DNA of 50,150 nt from Lawsonibacter sp. (lineage in GTDB: Bacteria > Bacillota > Clostridia > Oscillospirales > Oscillospiraceae): NCBI GenBank assembly GCA_022791995.1, contig JAAWAD010000013.1, positions 1 to 50,150 on the forward strand. Direction: 5' to 3'. Both the position numbers and the translations under genes were made by a program. Each line of letters opens with the position of its first letter. Within the stretch, counting starts at the first letter, position 1. The notes under the pieces are model-generated. The model had not been told where the DNA came from and ran no database searches. It was given only the letters and a program-made list of their open reading frames with translations. Of the stretch, positions 33,841 through 43,285 are shown one piece after another.

Positions 33841-34341
33841 ATGAAGAAGGATAACAAAGCATTGACCCTGCTTTGCAATCTGGATATCGTGGTGGCCTGT
33901 ATCACGCTGGCCATTCTGATTATCCTGACGGTTGCGGGTGTGGCCTGGCGTTACATCTTCTCCCAGCCCTTCACCTGGCTGGAGGAGGTACAGCTGGCCT
34001 GTATGGTCTGGATTGTCTTCGCCGCCGGCGGTGCGGCTTTCCGCACGGGCAACCACGTGGCCATTGAGATGGTGGTGGACATGTTCCCCAAAAAGCTCCA
34101 GAAGCTGATCGACTGGCTCATCTCTGTGGTGGTGGTCCTGGTTCTGGCCTATCTGTTCATTCAGAGCTTGGGCTTTATTCAGATTTTCGTCAAGAGCGGA
34201 CGCTCTACCCCTATGCTGGACATCCCCTATGCCGTCATTTACGGTATTGCCCCTGTATCCTTCGTACTGATGATTGTCAGCTACTTCTATTCCATCATCA
34301 AGGGCGTCAAATCTGAGGCAAAGGAGGCGGCTGAACTGTGA
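33841..34341 (+). CDS. TRAP transporter small membrane subunit (DctQ)
   Basis: This 166-residue protein has four TM helices and the DctQ pattern: a VAWRYIFSQPFTWLEE segment after TM1, AAGGAAFRTGNHVAIE in the second helix region, and FVLMIVSYFYSII near the end. It pairs with DctM in an Na+-driven TRAP carrier. The ribosome site AAGGGAG is 8 nt before ATG 33841. Its stop overlaps the start of DctM. Confidence 0.93.
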   Translation: MKKDNKALTLLCNLDIVVACITLAILIILTVAGVAWRYIFSQPFTWLEEVQLACMVWIVFAAGGAAFRTGNHVAIEMVVDMFPKKLQKLIDWLISVVVVLVLAYLFIQSLGFIQIFVKSGRSTPMLDIPYAVIYGIAPVSFVLMIVSYFYSIIKGVKSEAKEAAEL

Positions 34342-35624
34342 ATAGTGTGCTAGGTCTGTCCGCTGCGGTCATGCTGATCCTGCTGTTTTTAAAGGTCCCC
34401 GTGTTCATCTCTATCTTGGGTGGCTCCGCCATCTACTTTGTGATGAACCCCAATGTCAACGCGGTGGTCTTTGCCCAGCAGGCCATCACTGGCACAGAGA
34501 GCATCTCTCTGTTGGCCGTGCCCTTCTTTGTCTGTGCCGGCGTGTTCATGAACTACACCGGCGTAACCAAACGCATCATGGATTTCTGCGCCATGATTAC
34601 CGGCCGGATGTCCGGCGGTCTGGCCCAGGTAAACGTGCTGCTGTCCACCCTGATGGGCGGCCTGTCCGGCTCCAACCTGGCTGACGCAGCTATGGAGGCC
34701 AAAATGCTGGTCCCCGAGATGGAGGCCAAGGGCTTCTCCCGGGAATTTTCCACGGTCGTCACAGCCGCCTCCTCCATGATTACCCCCCTGATTCCTCCTG
34801 GAATCGCCATGATCCTCTACGGCTGCATCGCCAACGTGTCAATCGGCAAGCTGTTCATCTCCGGCCTGGGTGTGGGCACTATCCTGTGTGCCTCCATGAT
34901 GATTCTGGTCCGATTTGTCTCCAAAAAGCGCGGCTACGCCCCCATGCGCACAGAAAAGATTACCGCCTCGGGCTTTATTAAGGCCACAAAGCCGGCTATT
35001 CTTCCCCTGTGCCTGCCCATTATCATCATTGGCGGTATCCGTATCGGCGTCTTCACCGCCACTGAGGCCGGAGCTGTAGCCATCATCTACGCCATGATCC
35101 TGGGCCTGTTCTACAAGGAAATGCGGATCAAGGACATGCTCCAGGGCCTGAAGGAGACCGTGTGTACCACCACCTCCATCATGCTCATCGTGTCGGCCGC
35201 CTGCGTCTTCTCCTGGATTTTGACCAAGGAGCGCATTCCCCAGCAGCTCACCGCGTATATTGTACAGGTTATTGACAACAAGTATGTCTTCCTGTTTATT
35301 ATCAACGTCTTCCTGCTTCTGGTGGGTATGTTCATCGAGGGCAACGCCTCCATGATTATCCTGGTGCCCCTGCTGGCCCCCATCGCCGCCAGCTATGGCA
35401 TCAACGAGATTCAGTTCGCCATGATTTATATCTTCAACAACGCCATTGGCGCTCTGTCTCCTCCCATGGGCACCTTGATGTTCGTCACCTGCTCCATCAC
35501 CAAGTGCAAAACCGGCTCATTTATCAAGGAGGCCGTCCCCTTCTATATCCTGCTGTTCGTTGATTTGATGCTTCTGACCTATGTCCCCTTCTTCACCACC
35601 TTCCTGGTGGACATCTTCTACTGA
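34338..35624 (+). CDS. TRAP transporter large membrane subunit (DctM)
   Basis: This 428-residue polytopic protein of the ion-transporter superfamily has about 12 TM segments. The DctM hallmarks are SISLLAVPFFVCAGVFM, the LSTLMGGLSGSNLADAAM loop and ITPLIPPGIAMILYG, mirrored in the second half by NAIGALSPPMGTLMFV. It starts with GTG 34338, overlapping the DctQ stop, with AAGGAGG 10 nt upstream. It is the last gene of the operon. Confidence 0.95.
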   Translation: MNSVLGLSAAVMLILLFLKVPVFISILGGSAIYFVMNPNVNAVVFAQQAITGTESISLLAVPFFVCAGVFMNYTGVTKRIMDFCAMITGRMSGGLAQVNVLLSTLMGGLSGSNLADAAMEAKMLVPEMEAKGFSREFSTVVTAASSMITPLIPPGIAMILYGCIANVSIGKLFISGLGVGTILCASMMILVRFVSKKRGYAPMRTEKITASGFIKATKPAILPLCLPIIIIGGIRIGVFTATEAGAVAIIYAMILGLFYKEMRIKDMLQGLKETVCTTTSIMLIVSAACVFSWILTKERIPQQLTAYIVQVIDNKYVFLFIINVFLLLVGMFIEGNASMIILVPLLAPIAASYGINEIQFAMIYIFNNAIGALSPPMGTLMFVTCSITKCKTGSFIKEAVPFYILLFVDLMLLTYVPFFTTFLVDIFY

Positions 35625-35633
35625 TTTCGACGC

Positions 35634-35671
35634 AAAAGCACTCGGTTCCCCACGGAACCGGGTGCTTTTTT
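35634..35671 (+). terminator. Intrinsic terminator of the TRAP operon
   Basis: AAAAGCACTCGGTTCC pairs with GGAACCGGGTGCTTTT (one G-U), with a 4-nt loop and six T, 10 nt after the DctM stop. Confidence 0.93.
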
Positions 35672-35755
35672 ACACGGATCAGCGCAATCGTTCTCCTCTT
35701 CCGATTTTCTTCATAAAGTTTTAAGAATTCTACCCCTGTCTTTTTAAGAAATCCC

Positions 35756-35764
35756 TGGTATACT
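35756..35764 (+). promoter_or_regulatory. Extended -10 promoter of the glycosyltransferase pair
   Basis: TGGTATACT at 35756-35764 is an extended -10 element about 32 nt before the start codon. The upstream region has only weak -35 matches. Confidence 0.55.
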
Positions 35765-35796
35765 AACTTCAAGAAAATCGCCGAGGAGGATGTACC

Positions 35797-36888
35797 GTGA
35801 ATATCCTGATTTTAACTGGCAAGTTTGGCATGGGCCACTGGTCCGCCTCCCAATCCCTGCGCCAGCAGCTGCTGCACAGCTTCCCCGGGGCGTCGGCAGA
35901 GGTTCTGGATCTCCCCGCCTACGCTATGCCCAACCTGTCTGAGGCCATGTACAAGTGCTTTAATCTGGTGGTCACCCATGGGACCCACCTGTTTAATACC
36001 TATTATAAGCTCACTGCCCTGGGCCACCCCGATGCCCGCCCTCCTATGGAGGACCTGTTTCTGGACAAGCTGACGCAGTTGCTTCAGGCGCGCCAGCCCG
36101 ACGCCGTCATCGCTACGCATCCTCTGTGCGCCCAGCTCATGTCCCGGCTGAAGGGAGAATCGGGGCTGGATCTGCCCTTGATTACCTGCGTCACCGACGT
36201 GACCTCTCACCCCGAGTGGATCAACCAGAACACCGACTGCTACCTGGTCCCCAGCCATGAGGTCCGTCGGGCCCTGGCAGAGAAGGGGGTAGACCCTGCG
36301 CTGGTGTGTGTCACCGGCATCCCGGTACGGGAGGAGTTCCGCACCCTCCCCCGCCGCCCGGCGGGCCGGGGTAAGAAAAGGGAGTTGCTGATTATGGGCG
36401 GCGGCCTGGGACTTTTGCCCCGGGATCTGTCCTTCTATCAAGCGTTGGACAGCATCCCCAACACCCATGTCACCATCATCACCGGTCGGAACCAAAAGCT
36501 GTTCCGCCGCCTTCAGGGCCGCTGGCCCAGCATTCAGGTGGTGGGCTACACCGACCGGGTGTGGGACTATATGGCTCGGGCCGACCTGATTGTCACCAAG
36601 CCCGGTGGCATCACCCTCTTCGAGACCATCTTTGCCCAGGTCCCCATTCTCACATGGCCCCCGGCTCTCCAGCAGGAGCGGAGCAACGCCCGCTGGCTGG
36701 CCCGTGCCGGTATCGGCTGGGTGGCCAGCCAGGAGAACTGCGCACAGGAGATTCGAGAGATTCTGCTGGACAGCCAAAGGCTGTCCGGCGCGGCGGCCCA
36801 GATGGGCCGCCTGCGGGAACAGCTGGAGGTTGAAAGTCTGAACGCTTTGATGGCGGTCATCGCCCAGAACAAGGAGGCGGCAGTATGA
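35797..36888 (+). CDS. GT28 glycosyltransferase, UgtP/MGDG-synthase-like (glycolipid synthesis)
   Basis: A 363-residue cytoplasmic, membrane-associated enzyme. The N-terminal LTGKFGMGHWSASQSL motif is the MGDG-synthase signature (G-x-GH). The C-terminal nucleotide-sugar domain carries VVGYTDRVWDYMARADLIVTKPGG with the GGxTxxE donor site (GGITLFETI) and a later QQERSNARW. The likely reaction is transfer of glucose or galactose from a UDP-sugar to diacylglycerol. The start is ATG- or GTG-type at 35797 after GAGGAGG. It overlaps the membrane-protein gene by 4 nt, which suggests synthesis coupled to export. Confidence 0.88.
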   Translation: MNILILTGKFGMGHWSASQSLRQQLLHSFPGASAEVLDLPAYAMPNLSEAMYKCFNLVVTHGTHLFNTYYKLTALGHPDARPPMEDLFLDKLTQLLQARQPDAVIATHPLCAQLMSRLKGESGLDLPLITCVTDVTSHPEWINQNTDCYLVPSHEVRRALAEKGVDPALVCVTGIPVREEFRTLPRRPAGRGKKRELLIMGGGLGLLPRDLSFYQALDSIPNTHVTIITGRNQKLFRRLQGRWPSIQVVGYTDRVWDYMARADLIVTKPGGITLFETIFAQVPILTWPPALQQERSNARWLARAGIGWVASQENCAQEIREILLDSQRLSGAAAQMGRLREQLEVESLNALMAVIAQNKEAAV

Positions 36889-37991
36889 TGGAACGAAAAA
36901 ACTGGCTGGGGCTGCTCTTCCTGGCCGTCATGATGGCGATCACCGGCTGTGTTCTGCTCCGGGGACAGTCCATGCCCCTTCTGTGGGCCGGCCTGCGGAA
37001 GCTGAATCCTGCCTTTGTTCTGCTGGGTCTGGCGCTGATGGTGGGCTATGTAAGCTGCGAGGCTCTGTGTACCCGGCAGATTTTGGGCCGCCTGGGCCAT
37101 CCGGTCCCCTACCGCCGCTGTCTGGGCTACTCCTTTGTGGGCTTCTATGTCAGCTCCATCACCCCCTCCGCCACTGGCGGCCAGCCCGCTCAGGTCTATT
37201 ACATGAGCCGAGACCAGATCCCTGCCGCCCATGGCGCCCTGAACATGATGCTGATCGCCTCCTGTTACCAGGTGGCCGCCCTGCTGTGGGGCGGCGCCAT
37301 GTGGTTGGTTCCCTCCGTGCGGGCGCTGGCCGGCAGCCAGCTCGGCCTGCTGCTGATCTATGGCGCGACGGTGATGACGCTGCTCACCCTGGGCATGATG
37401 GGGATCATGTTTCTCCCCGCCCCCGCCCGCCGCATCTGCCAGCGCATACTCCGCCTGCTTACCGCCACAGGGCTGGTAAAGAACCCCTCCTCTGCCCAGG
37501 AGAAGCTGGACCGCCAGTTGGCGGAATACGCCCGGGGCGCCGCCTGTGTACGGGCCAACCCTGGCCTGACTCTTCAGGTGCTTGGTCTTTGTATCCTTCA
37601 GCTGGGGCTGCTGTTCTCCGTTCCTTGGGTCGTCTATCTGGCCTTTGGCTTTTCCGGCCAGAGCTGGCTCCAGGTAGTGGGTGTGCAGGCCCTGGTCACA
37701 CTGGCAGTATGCAATCTGCCGCTGCCTGGGGCGGTAGGCCCCGCCGAGGGCAGTTTTGTCTCCGCCTTTGCCCCTGTCTTCGGGGCCTCTATGGTCACAC
37801 CGGCTATGCTGATTTCCCGGGGCATCAGCTTCTACGCCTTCCTGGTCATCAGCTGCGCCGTGGCTGTCTGCGTCCACCTGCGCACCAGCCGAGAAAGCCG
37901 GGTCCGCACCCTTCAGGCGCTGGCCGCCCACCAGAGAGGAGCTCGGGGACAGACCGTCCGCCGGTACCTGAGCACCCGGGCAACCGGATAA
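36885..37991 (+). CDS. Lysylphosphatidylglycerol-synthase-type flippase-like membrane protein (UPF0104)
   Basis: This 368-residue protein has eight or so TM segments and the family motif PSATGGQPAQVYYM, plus NLPLPGAVGPAEGSF near the end. It lacks the cytosolic aminoacyl-transferase domain of MprF and so corresponds to the stand-alone flippase-like half. Two adjacent ATG codons are possible (36885, 36888), both served by AAGGAGG. Coupled translation with the glycosyltransferase suggests it moves the glycolipid product. This is inferred from context. Confidence 0.85.
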   Translation: MMERKNWLGLLFLAVMMAITGCVLLRGQSMPLLWAGLRKLNPAFVLLGLALMVGYVSCEALCTRQILGRLGHPVPYRRCLGYSFVGFYVSSITPSATGGQPAQVYYMSRDQIPAAHGALNMMLIASCYQVAALLWGGAMWLVPSVRALAGSQLGLLLIYGATVMTLLTLGMMGIMFLPAPARRICQRILRLLTATGLVKNPSSAQEKLDRQLAEYARGAACVRANPGLTLQVLGLCILQLGLLFSVPWVVYLAFGFSGQSWLQVVGVQALVTLAVCNLPLPGAVGPAEGSFVSAFAPVFGASMVTPAMLISRGISFYAFLVISCAVAVCVHLRTSRESRVRTLQALAAHQRGARGQTVRRYLSTRATG

Positions 37992-38005
37992 CCTCCATTT
38001 TTTAG

Positions 38006-38042
38006 AACAGCCCCTCCCCATACGCAGCGGGGAGGGGCTGTT
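38006..38042. terminator. Bidirectional terminator between convergent genes
   Basis: A 14-bp perfect stem, AACAGCCCCTCCCC with GGGGAGGGGCTGTT, has T-rich sequence on the plus side and A-rich on the other. It lies between the flippase and reductase stops. Confidence 0.93.
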
Positions 38043-38057
38043 TTCCTGCTGGTTTTC

Positions 38058-39236
38058 TTACCAGATCCGAAACAACTGCACAGCAGCCTTGGCCGCCTTA
38101 TAGGGAACTGTCTCCAGCTCCCGGGCGGCCCGTTTCAGCTCCTGTCGAATGGAGATTTGCTGCGGGCACCGGCTCTCACAGGCCCCGCACTGGACACACT
38201 GAGAGGCGCCGCTGGTATCCTTGCGCAGGGCGGTACACTGGAGGTAGTCCCGGCGGCCGGAGGCCTTCCCTTCGGTGTACATGGCGTTGTAGCATCGGAA
38301 GGTACCAGGGATGTCCACCCCCTTCGGGCAGGGCATACAGTAACCACAGCCGGTGCAGCCCACCTTGACAGTCCGCGCAATCTCCTCCTTCACCCGGGCA
38401 ACCAGGGTCCGGTCACTGTCCGTCATACACCCGGGGCCAGCGCGGGAGGCGGTCTCCAGATTCTGGGCCACCATCTCCAGAGAGTTCATCCCCGACAGAA
38501 CACAGGTCACCTCCGGCTGGTCATAGAGCCACTTGAAGGCCAGCTCCGCCGGGGTTCGTCCCTCTGTATCCCGAACAAACAGCTCCTTGGCTGCTGGGGG
38601 CAGCAAATTCACCAGCCGCCCGCCCCGCAGAGGCTCCATGATAATAACCGGCAGGCCCCTGCTGTGGGCATACCGCAGGCCCTCCACCCCAGCCTGGGAG
38701 GTCTCATCCATATAATTATACTGAATCTGACAGAAATCCCAGGGATAGGCGTCCACCAGCCGTTTGAACATGTCCGCACTGCCGTGGTAGGAAAAGCCGA
38801 TGCTCTGAATTTCTCCAGTCTCCTTCTTCTTCTGAATCCAGTCCTCAATCCCCATGCGTTTCAGCTTTTCCCACACGGACAGGTCGGACAGCATGTGCAT
38901 CAGATAGTAGTCAATATGATCGGTCTGGAGCCGGCGCAGCTGCTCCCGAAAGGTCTTTTCTACCCCTTCCATCGATTTTATCAGGTAATGGGGCAGCTTG
39001 GTCGCCAAATAGACCCGGTTCCGACAACCTGTGCGGCGGAGGATCTCTCCCAGAGCCGCCTCGCTGCCTGGATAGATATAGGCTGTGTCCAGATAGTTCA
39101 CACCCCCATCTATGGCGGCTATCAGCTCCTTTTCCGCCTTGTCCAGGTCAATGCCTCCCCCTCTCCGGGTAAAACGCATACAGCCAAAGCCAAGCACAGA
39201 GAGGTTTACTCCACGTTTATCCTTTCGATACTGCAT
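38058..39236 (-). CDS. Aldo/keto reductase with C-terminal 4Fe-4S ferredoxin domain
   Basis: A 392-residue fusion. The AKR barrel (about 1-280) has the catalytic DTAYIY and the Lys/His positions LATKLP and YYLMH. The ferredoxin-like region (about 300-365) has GCTGCGYCMPCPKGVDIP and CVQCGACESRCPQQISI, giving two cluster-binding Cys sets. Such CPxxI proteins are common in Clostridia and probably move electrons to an unknown carbonyl substrate. I use ATG 39236 because AAGGAG is 7 nt upstream. An in-frame ATG at 39260 sits inside the preceding gene. It follows the histidine phosphatase by 10 nt. Confidence 0.93.
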   Translation of the reverse strand: MQYRKDKRGVNLSVLGFGCMRFTRRGGGIDLDKAEKELIAAIDGGVNYLDTAYIYPGSEAALGEILRRTGCRNRVYLATKLPHYLIKSMEGVEKTFREQLRRLQTDHIDYYLMHMLSDLSVWEKLKRMGIEDWIQKKKETGEIQSIGFSYHGSADMFKRLVDAYPWDFCQIQYNYMDETSQAGVEGLRYAHSRGLPVIIMEPLRGGRLVNLLPPAAKELFVRDTEGRTPAELAFKWLYDQPEVTCVLSGMNSLEMVAQNLETASRAGPGCMTDSDRTLVARVKEEIARTVKVGCTGCGYCMPCPKGVDIPGTFRCYNAMYTEGKASGRRDYLQCTALRKDTSGASQCVQCGACESRCPQQISIRQELKRAARELETVPYKAAKAAVQLFRIW

Positions 39237-39246
39237 CGAGTTCTCC

Positions 39247-39852
39247 TTACACATTTGCATCCTCCTTCCGGGTATACTGAACCTGTTCGATCACAAACAG
39301 CCGGCGCGCCTCCCGCCAGCGGGAGGCGTCCAGTACAAAGCCGCCCCCATTGGGCACCAGCCAGTCATGGTTGGCTCGCTGGGGCAGAGCGCAGCGGCTG
39401 AGCAGAGCCACCTGGGTACCGCCGTGGGCCACAATGACCAGACGCTCCTCCCCCCGCTCCAAAGCCTGGTCCACCAATGGGACAAAGGCTTCCCACACCC
39501 GCTGGAAAAAAGCCGCCCGACTCTCTCCCCCGGGGATATCCCCCTCCCAATCACTGTCCGCCCAGGCCCGATAGGCCGGGTCCTGCTCCATCTCCTGGGC
39601 ATTTCGGCCCTCGAAATCGCCGACGTTCATCTCCCGCAGACCGTCTACCGGAATCTGTTTTGCCCCAGGAAAAAGGATATCCGCCGTCTGCCATGTGCGC
39701 AGCAGCGACGTCACATACACCTGCTCCGGGGAAAAATCCGCCTGAATCAAGGCCACTCTCCCCTTCTCTGACAAGGGGAGGTCCAGCCAGCCCTGGTAGC
39801 GCTGCTGGGCGTTGTAGTCGGTCTCTCCGTGGCGCAAAAGATACACTTTCAC
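39247..39852 (-). CDS. Histidine phosphatase family protein (CobC/PGM-like)
   Basis: This 201-residue enzyme has the phospho-histidine motif LLRHGETDYN at the N-terminus, the acid region LREMNVGDFEG, and the late VAHGG. These define the phosphoglycerate-mutase-like phosphatases. The substrate cannot be read from sequence. Alpha-ribazole phosphate (CobC) is one candidate, but no cobalamin genes are nearby. It starts with GTG 39852 after GGGAGG and is probably cotranscribed with the aldo/keto reductase. Confidence 0.9.
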   Translation of the reverse strand: MKVYLLRHGETDYNAQQRYQGWLDLPLSEKGRVALIQADFSPEQVYVTSLLRTWQTADILFPGAKQIPVDGLREMNVGDFEGRNAQEMEQDPAYRAWADSDWEGDIPGGESRAAFFQRVWEAFVPLVDQALERGEERLVIVAHGGTQVALLSRCALPQRANHDWLVPNGGGFVLDASRWREARRLFVIEQVQYTRKEDANV

Positions 39853-40096
39853 CTCTAGGTACCTCCCTGTACTTCACTTTACAGAAAATGGAAACGCATA
39901 CAAGATGGATGTTTAATTATATCTCCTTTTCTGCAAAAACGAAAGGCTTTTTCTTGGATTTGTAAAAAAATGGTCCAGAGCAGCCTCATTGCTCTATGAA
40001 TATGGTGTCTGGGGTGTGCATGATAAAACGTGCATACTCACAACGGAGCACGCATGTTAGAATCGCTATCATAATTGCTCATTTTGCATCATGGGG

Positions 40097-40690
40097 CTAC
40101 CATTCCAGATTCTCCTTTGCAAAGTGCCTATACAGGTTTCCTGCAATCCTTCGATGCAGTGTATCTTCTAACAATTTTGCGGCCTTCAGCGCTTCAAAAT
40201 CCAAGGTTCCGGCAAAATCCGTCAAAAGACCCCTTGCCTGGTCTGGATCGTCTTCGTAGCGGGACGCCGCTTCTTGTTCCACAATGGCTTTCATGGAAAA
40301 CGCTTTTTTCTCCAATTTTTCCCACTCCGCTGTAACCACAGGAAAATACTGCGGTATATCTGTCATCGCCAGAGTTGTGAGCTTCCGTAAGCTCCAAAAA
40401 GCCGAACGATCCTCGCAGCTGTCGTTTCCCTCCAGGAATGCAGGCGCAATTTCAGTAATGCCATAGTGATGAGGCAAGAAGGGCGCCATAAGCGGCGAGC
40501 CCAGGCAGCTCCACAGAACACCGCCTATCTCCATAGGCGCACCTTGGTGCAATTCCACCACCGCCGAATGGATGCCCAATGGGCCGCACCTCGTTTGCCA
40601 CGCCTGTTTCCGGGAACGCACAAAAGTCGTGTTCACGATTGTAGTCCCGGAGCAGCCGCATAATACATTCGACCGAAAGGATGTCATCTG
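40097..40690 (-). pseudogene. C-terminal remnant of a C69-family dipeptidase
   Basis: From about 40690 to the TGA/TAA at 40097 the translation matches the last third of U34/C69 dipeptidases. One frame gives LSVECIMRLLRDYN...NEVRPIG, and another gives IHSAVVELHQGAPMEIGGVLW, HHYGITEIAPAF and AFWSLRKLTTLAM. The two frames join if one G is removed from the GGG at 40577-40575. About the first 300 residues, including the catalytic N-terminal Cys, are absent. The remnant is read as an in-frame tail of the permease remnant upstream. It is clearly non-functional as a peptidase. Confidence 0.75.
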
Positions 40691-41842
40691 GGAACCAATC
40701 AGAATGACCAGCGCCCAAACCTTCATGCTCAGACCAGTGGCTTCTACCAGCGGATGGAACACGGTGTCCATCATGACAGCCTGGGCCACAGCGGCGCCTT
40801 GGACGCCAAATGTACCAATCGCCGAGGCCAGCATAGCAAGTCCAATCTTACCGCCGCCTTCAATCAACGGCGTTCCAATCTCCATCAACGCGTCAAACGC
40901 ACCGCTCAGCTGGATAAAACTCAGAAACGGATCCATCAGAATAAACAGCATAAAGATCCAAAAATACTGTGCGCAGCCTTTCATAAACAGGTCAATGATT
41001 TTACTTGCCTTGAAACGTGCGCCAAATCCAACCGCCAGCACCGCTACTGTGATAACTGTAATCGCATGCGCAACACCCAGTTTAAACACGATCCCATAGG
41101 CCACCACCAGGAGCATAGCCACACTGAAAAAGCCGGTTGCTCGCTTTGCGTCAGGAGATGCCTGAAAATCGTCCACCGACAGGGCCGTTCCTTCGGGATA
41201 GTCATGTATGCCGGCGGTAAGCTTCTGCACCCGTTTTGCATTGAGATAGGTGATAATCCATAGGGGAACACATACCGGCAGGCTGGCATAGAGCAGAACC
41301 TGAGGGTATGTCATCCCAGTCAACTCCATGATTGTTACCATCGGCGGGGAGAAAGGGCTGATAAAAAGCCCCGTCACCCCCGCCGTCTGCATAATGACCG
41401 CCAAGGTGCTGGAGGTCATGCCCACAGAAGCCACCAGGAGAATGATGATCGGCGCAATCACGGCATTGTCCCCGTTCAGGGTACTCAGAACCAGAACCAT
41501 GAACATGGAGGTAAGCATAGAGGCCAGGATCGCCTTGTTCATCGAGTTGATACCTATTTTTCATACCATCAGGTAAACCAGATTTTCCGCCACGCCGGAT
41601 TCCTTCAAAAGCAGGCCAAGGCCAGAACCAATCATAATAATGAAACCGACCTGTCCCAAGAAAGAGCCCAAAGAAGATGTAAGGATAGAGCCAAATTGCA
41701 GCAGGTTTGTTCTGGTCAGAACCACACCGATCACAAGGCAGATGATCACATTCACCAGTGGATGGATCTCTTTGCGGAACGCCAGAATGATGTAGATAAT
41801 CAGCGGTGCCAGACCTAAAATAGGGGGCAAATCAAAAATCAT
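40690..41842 (-). pseudogene. Interrupted and truncated membrane permease (ion-transporter superfamily)
   Basis: The start is ATG 41842 with AGGAGG 7 nt upstream. The frame encodes hydrophobic helices (IFDLPPILGLAPLIIYIIL, GFIIMIGSGLGLLLKESG) until an in-frame TGA at 41563-41561. It then continues in the same frame (KIGINSMNKAILASML...). An Arg codon CGA at that position would restore it. The protein resembles NhaC/GntP-type 10-12 TM carriers. The C-terminus is lost at about 40690, where dipeptidase sequence begins. A shortened product starting at ATG 41542 could be made but would lack the first helices. Confidence 0.72.
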
Positions 41843-41885
41843 GCAAAAACCTCCTAACAAATTATGAACCTTGTACATTCCCTTT

Positions 41886-43086
41886 TTATTTCATGCCTTC
41901 CTCTTCTTTGCCATCCCTCCTCTCATAAAACCATCCTGTCTCCGGGTATACTATCTTGTATGGAATCAGCTCTTTTTGGCATATCGCCTCTCCTTCCGGT
42001 GTAATCATCAAGGTTCCGCCTCTGCCGACCACTTTGCCGTTCATCAAGATTGGCTGCCCCATGGCGAAAGACATAACCGTATCCGCTGTGGCCAAATCTA
42101 CAACCGCAAGATCCCCGCCAGCTCCGATCCCCAGGTACCCCTTGGATGACATGGAAATTTTGTGTCCCCCATTTCCAGTATTTCAGCGCCTCTTTTCGTT
42201 CCAGCAGGATATTTTCCGGCCCAACCTGTGCAATGACCTTTGCGACGCCCTCCTGAATGGCCTGTTCCAGGCCGTCCGTGCAGATAGAATATCCAAAGGT
42301 TCCTAAACAATTCTGCGTGATACAATCATGAACTGCATCACCGGAACAGGCGCCGCTGGTACCGTTATTCACCGCCATGTGAGAGTCGGAAATCAGATTG
42401 GGATTATCCCTCAGAAGCTGAAATGCATCACGAAGTTCTTCCATATAGTTGTAACAGCTGCCGCGGCAATAGGCGTTGACGTGCGCCAGCAAAAGGCGGT
42501 CCCCCTTGGAGCACTCCACAACCTCCCTCATGCCATAGATATTGCTGCGTGTTTCTGTGCTGCCAGCGTGCCGTGCAACGAAGACCTTGCGCCGGTTGCA
42601 TTCCTCTACACAAATCCGAGAGGCGTCAGGCGTAAGAGGGAAATGTCCACCCAAAATTTTGAGCCCCAATGCGCCCTTTTGCAAGGATTCCTCCAGAAAA
42701 CTGCGGACCTGACTGCGAGAGGGGGCCGTCCCAAGAACGGAGGCAGGGGCTGAGGGAAGGCACCCCACATTCATACCACAACCGCAGGGCATCACATGTT
42801 CCAAAATATCCTCCATCGGACCAGCATAGTCGACGATGGTGGATACACCGCTGGCAGCAGCCACATAATAGCCCACCTGACCGCCGAGATCCCTGGTGAC
42901 ATGAACGTGCATGTCAATCACACCCGGCAGAACAACCTTGCCCGTAATATCCCAAGTCATTTTATCGCTGAGGTTTTCACCCAGACCGGCAATCTTCCCG
43001 TCCCGAATGGCGATATCCGCAATCTTGCGGACGCCATTCAAGACGTCGAGGATCATTCCTCCTTTAAAAACAGTATCATATTTCAT
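41886..43086 (-). pseudogene. Frameshifted amidohydrolase (dihydroorotase/hydantoinase-like)
   Basis: The N-terminal part from ATG 43086 is a good metal-dependent amidohydrolase: the IRDGKIAGLGE beta-sandwich, PGVIDMHVHV with the HxH pair, a KILGGHFP Lys segment, FVARHAGST and LLAHVNAYC His positions. The frame is lost at the G5 run (42170-42166). Reading one base fewer links to a good C-terminal part (GHKISMSSKGYLGIGAGGDLAVVDL) that ends at 41886. It was probably an N-acyl amino acid or cyclic amide hydrolase working with the permease and dipeptidase downstream. Confidence 0.78.
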
Positions 43087-43177
43087 ACATGCCTCTCTTT
43101 CCATTTGTCATATGTCTGACTGTAAGAATTATTTATGGGCAAAACAGGACCGTGCTCATAAATCTCCAGCGATACCG

Positions 43178-43211
43178 CACAAAAAAGCCGCCCCATTTTC
43201 AAGGGCGGCTT
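43178..43211 (-). terminator. Terminator of the cation exchanger gene
   Basis: On the minus strand AAGCCGCCC (43211-43203) pairs with GGGCGGCTT (43093+92 to 43185, i.e. 43193-43185), followed by a run of U. It lies about 75 nt after the exchanger stop. Confidence 0.88.
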
Positions 43212-43285
43212 CCTGGTTGATATGATCGTTTTGCATGATTCTCTTACGGATTCGATATGTGTCTTGTATGTCCTTAGCTTGCTCG

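Noticed and set aside
39853-40096. A small gene or CRISPR-like repeat between the phosphatase and the dipeptidase remnant.
   Set aside because: GTGCAT occurs twice close together, but there is no regular repeat-spacer pattern, and no frame has a ribosome site. It is AT-rich flank of a decayed region.
41561-41563. The in-frame TGA as a recoded codon (selenocysteine or read-through).
   Set aside because: There is no SECIS-like hairpin evident after it and no reason for Cys/Sec at this site. The downstream gene is truncated too, so decay is simpler.
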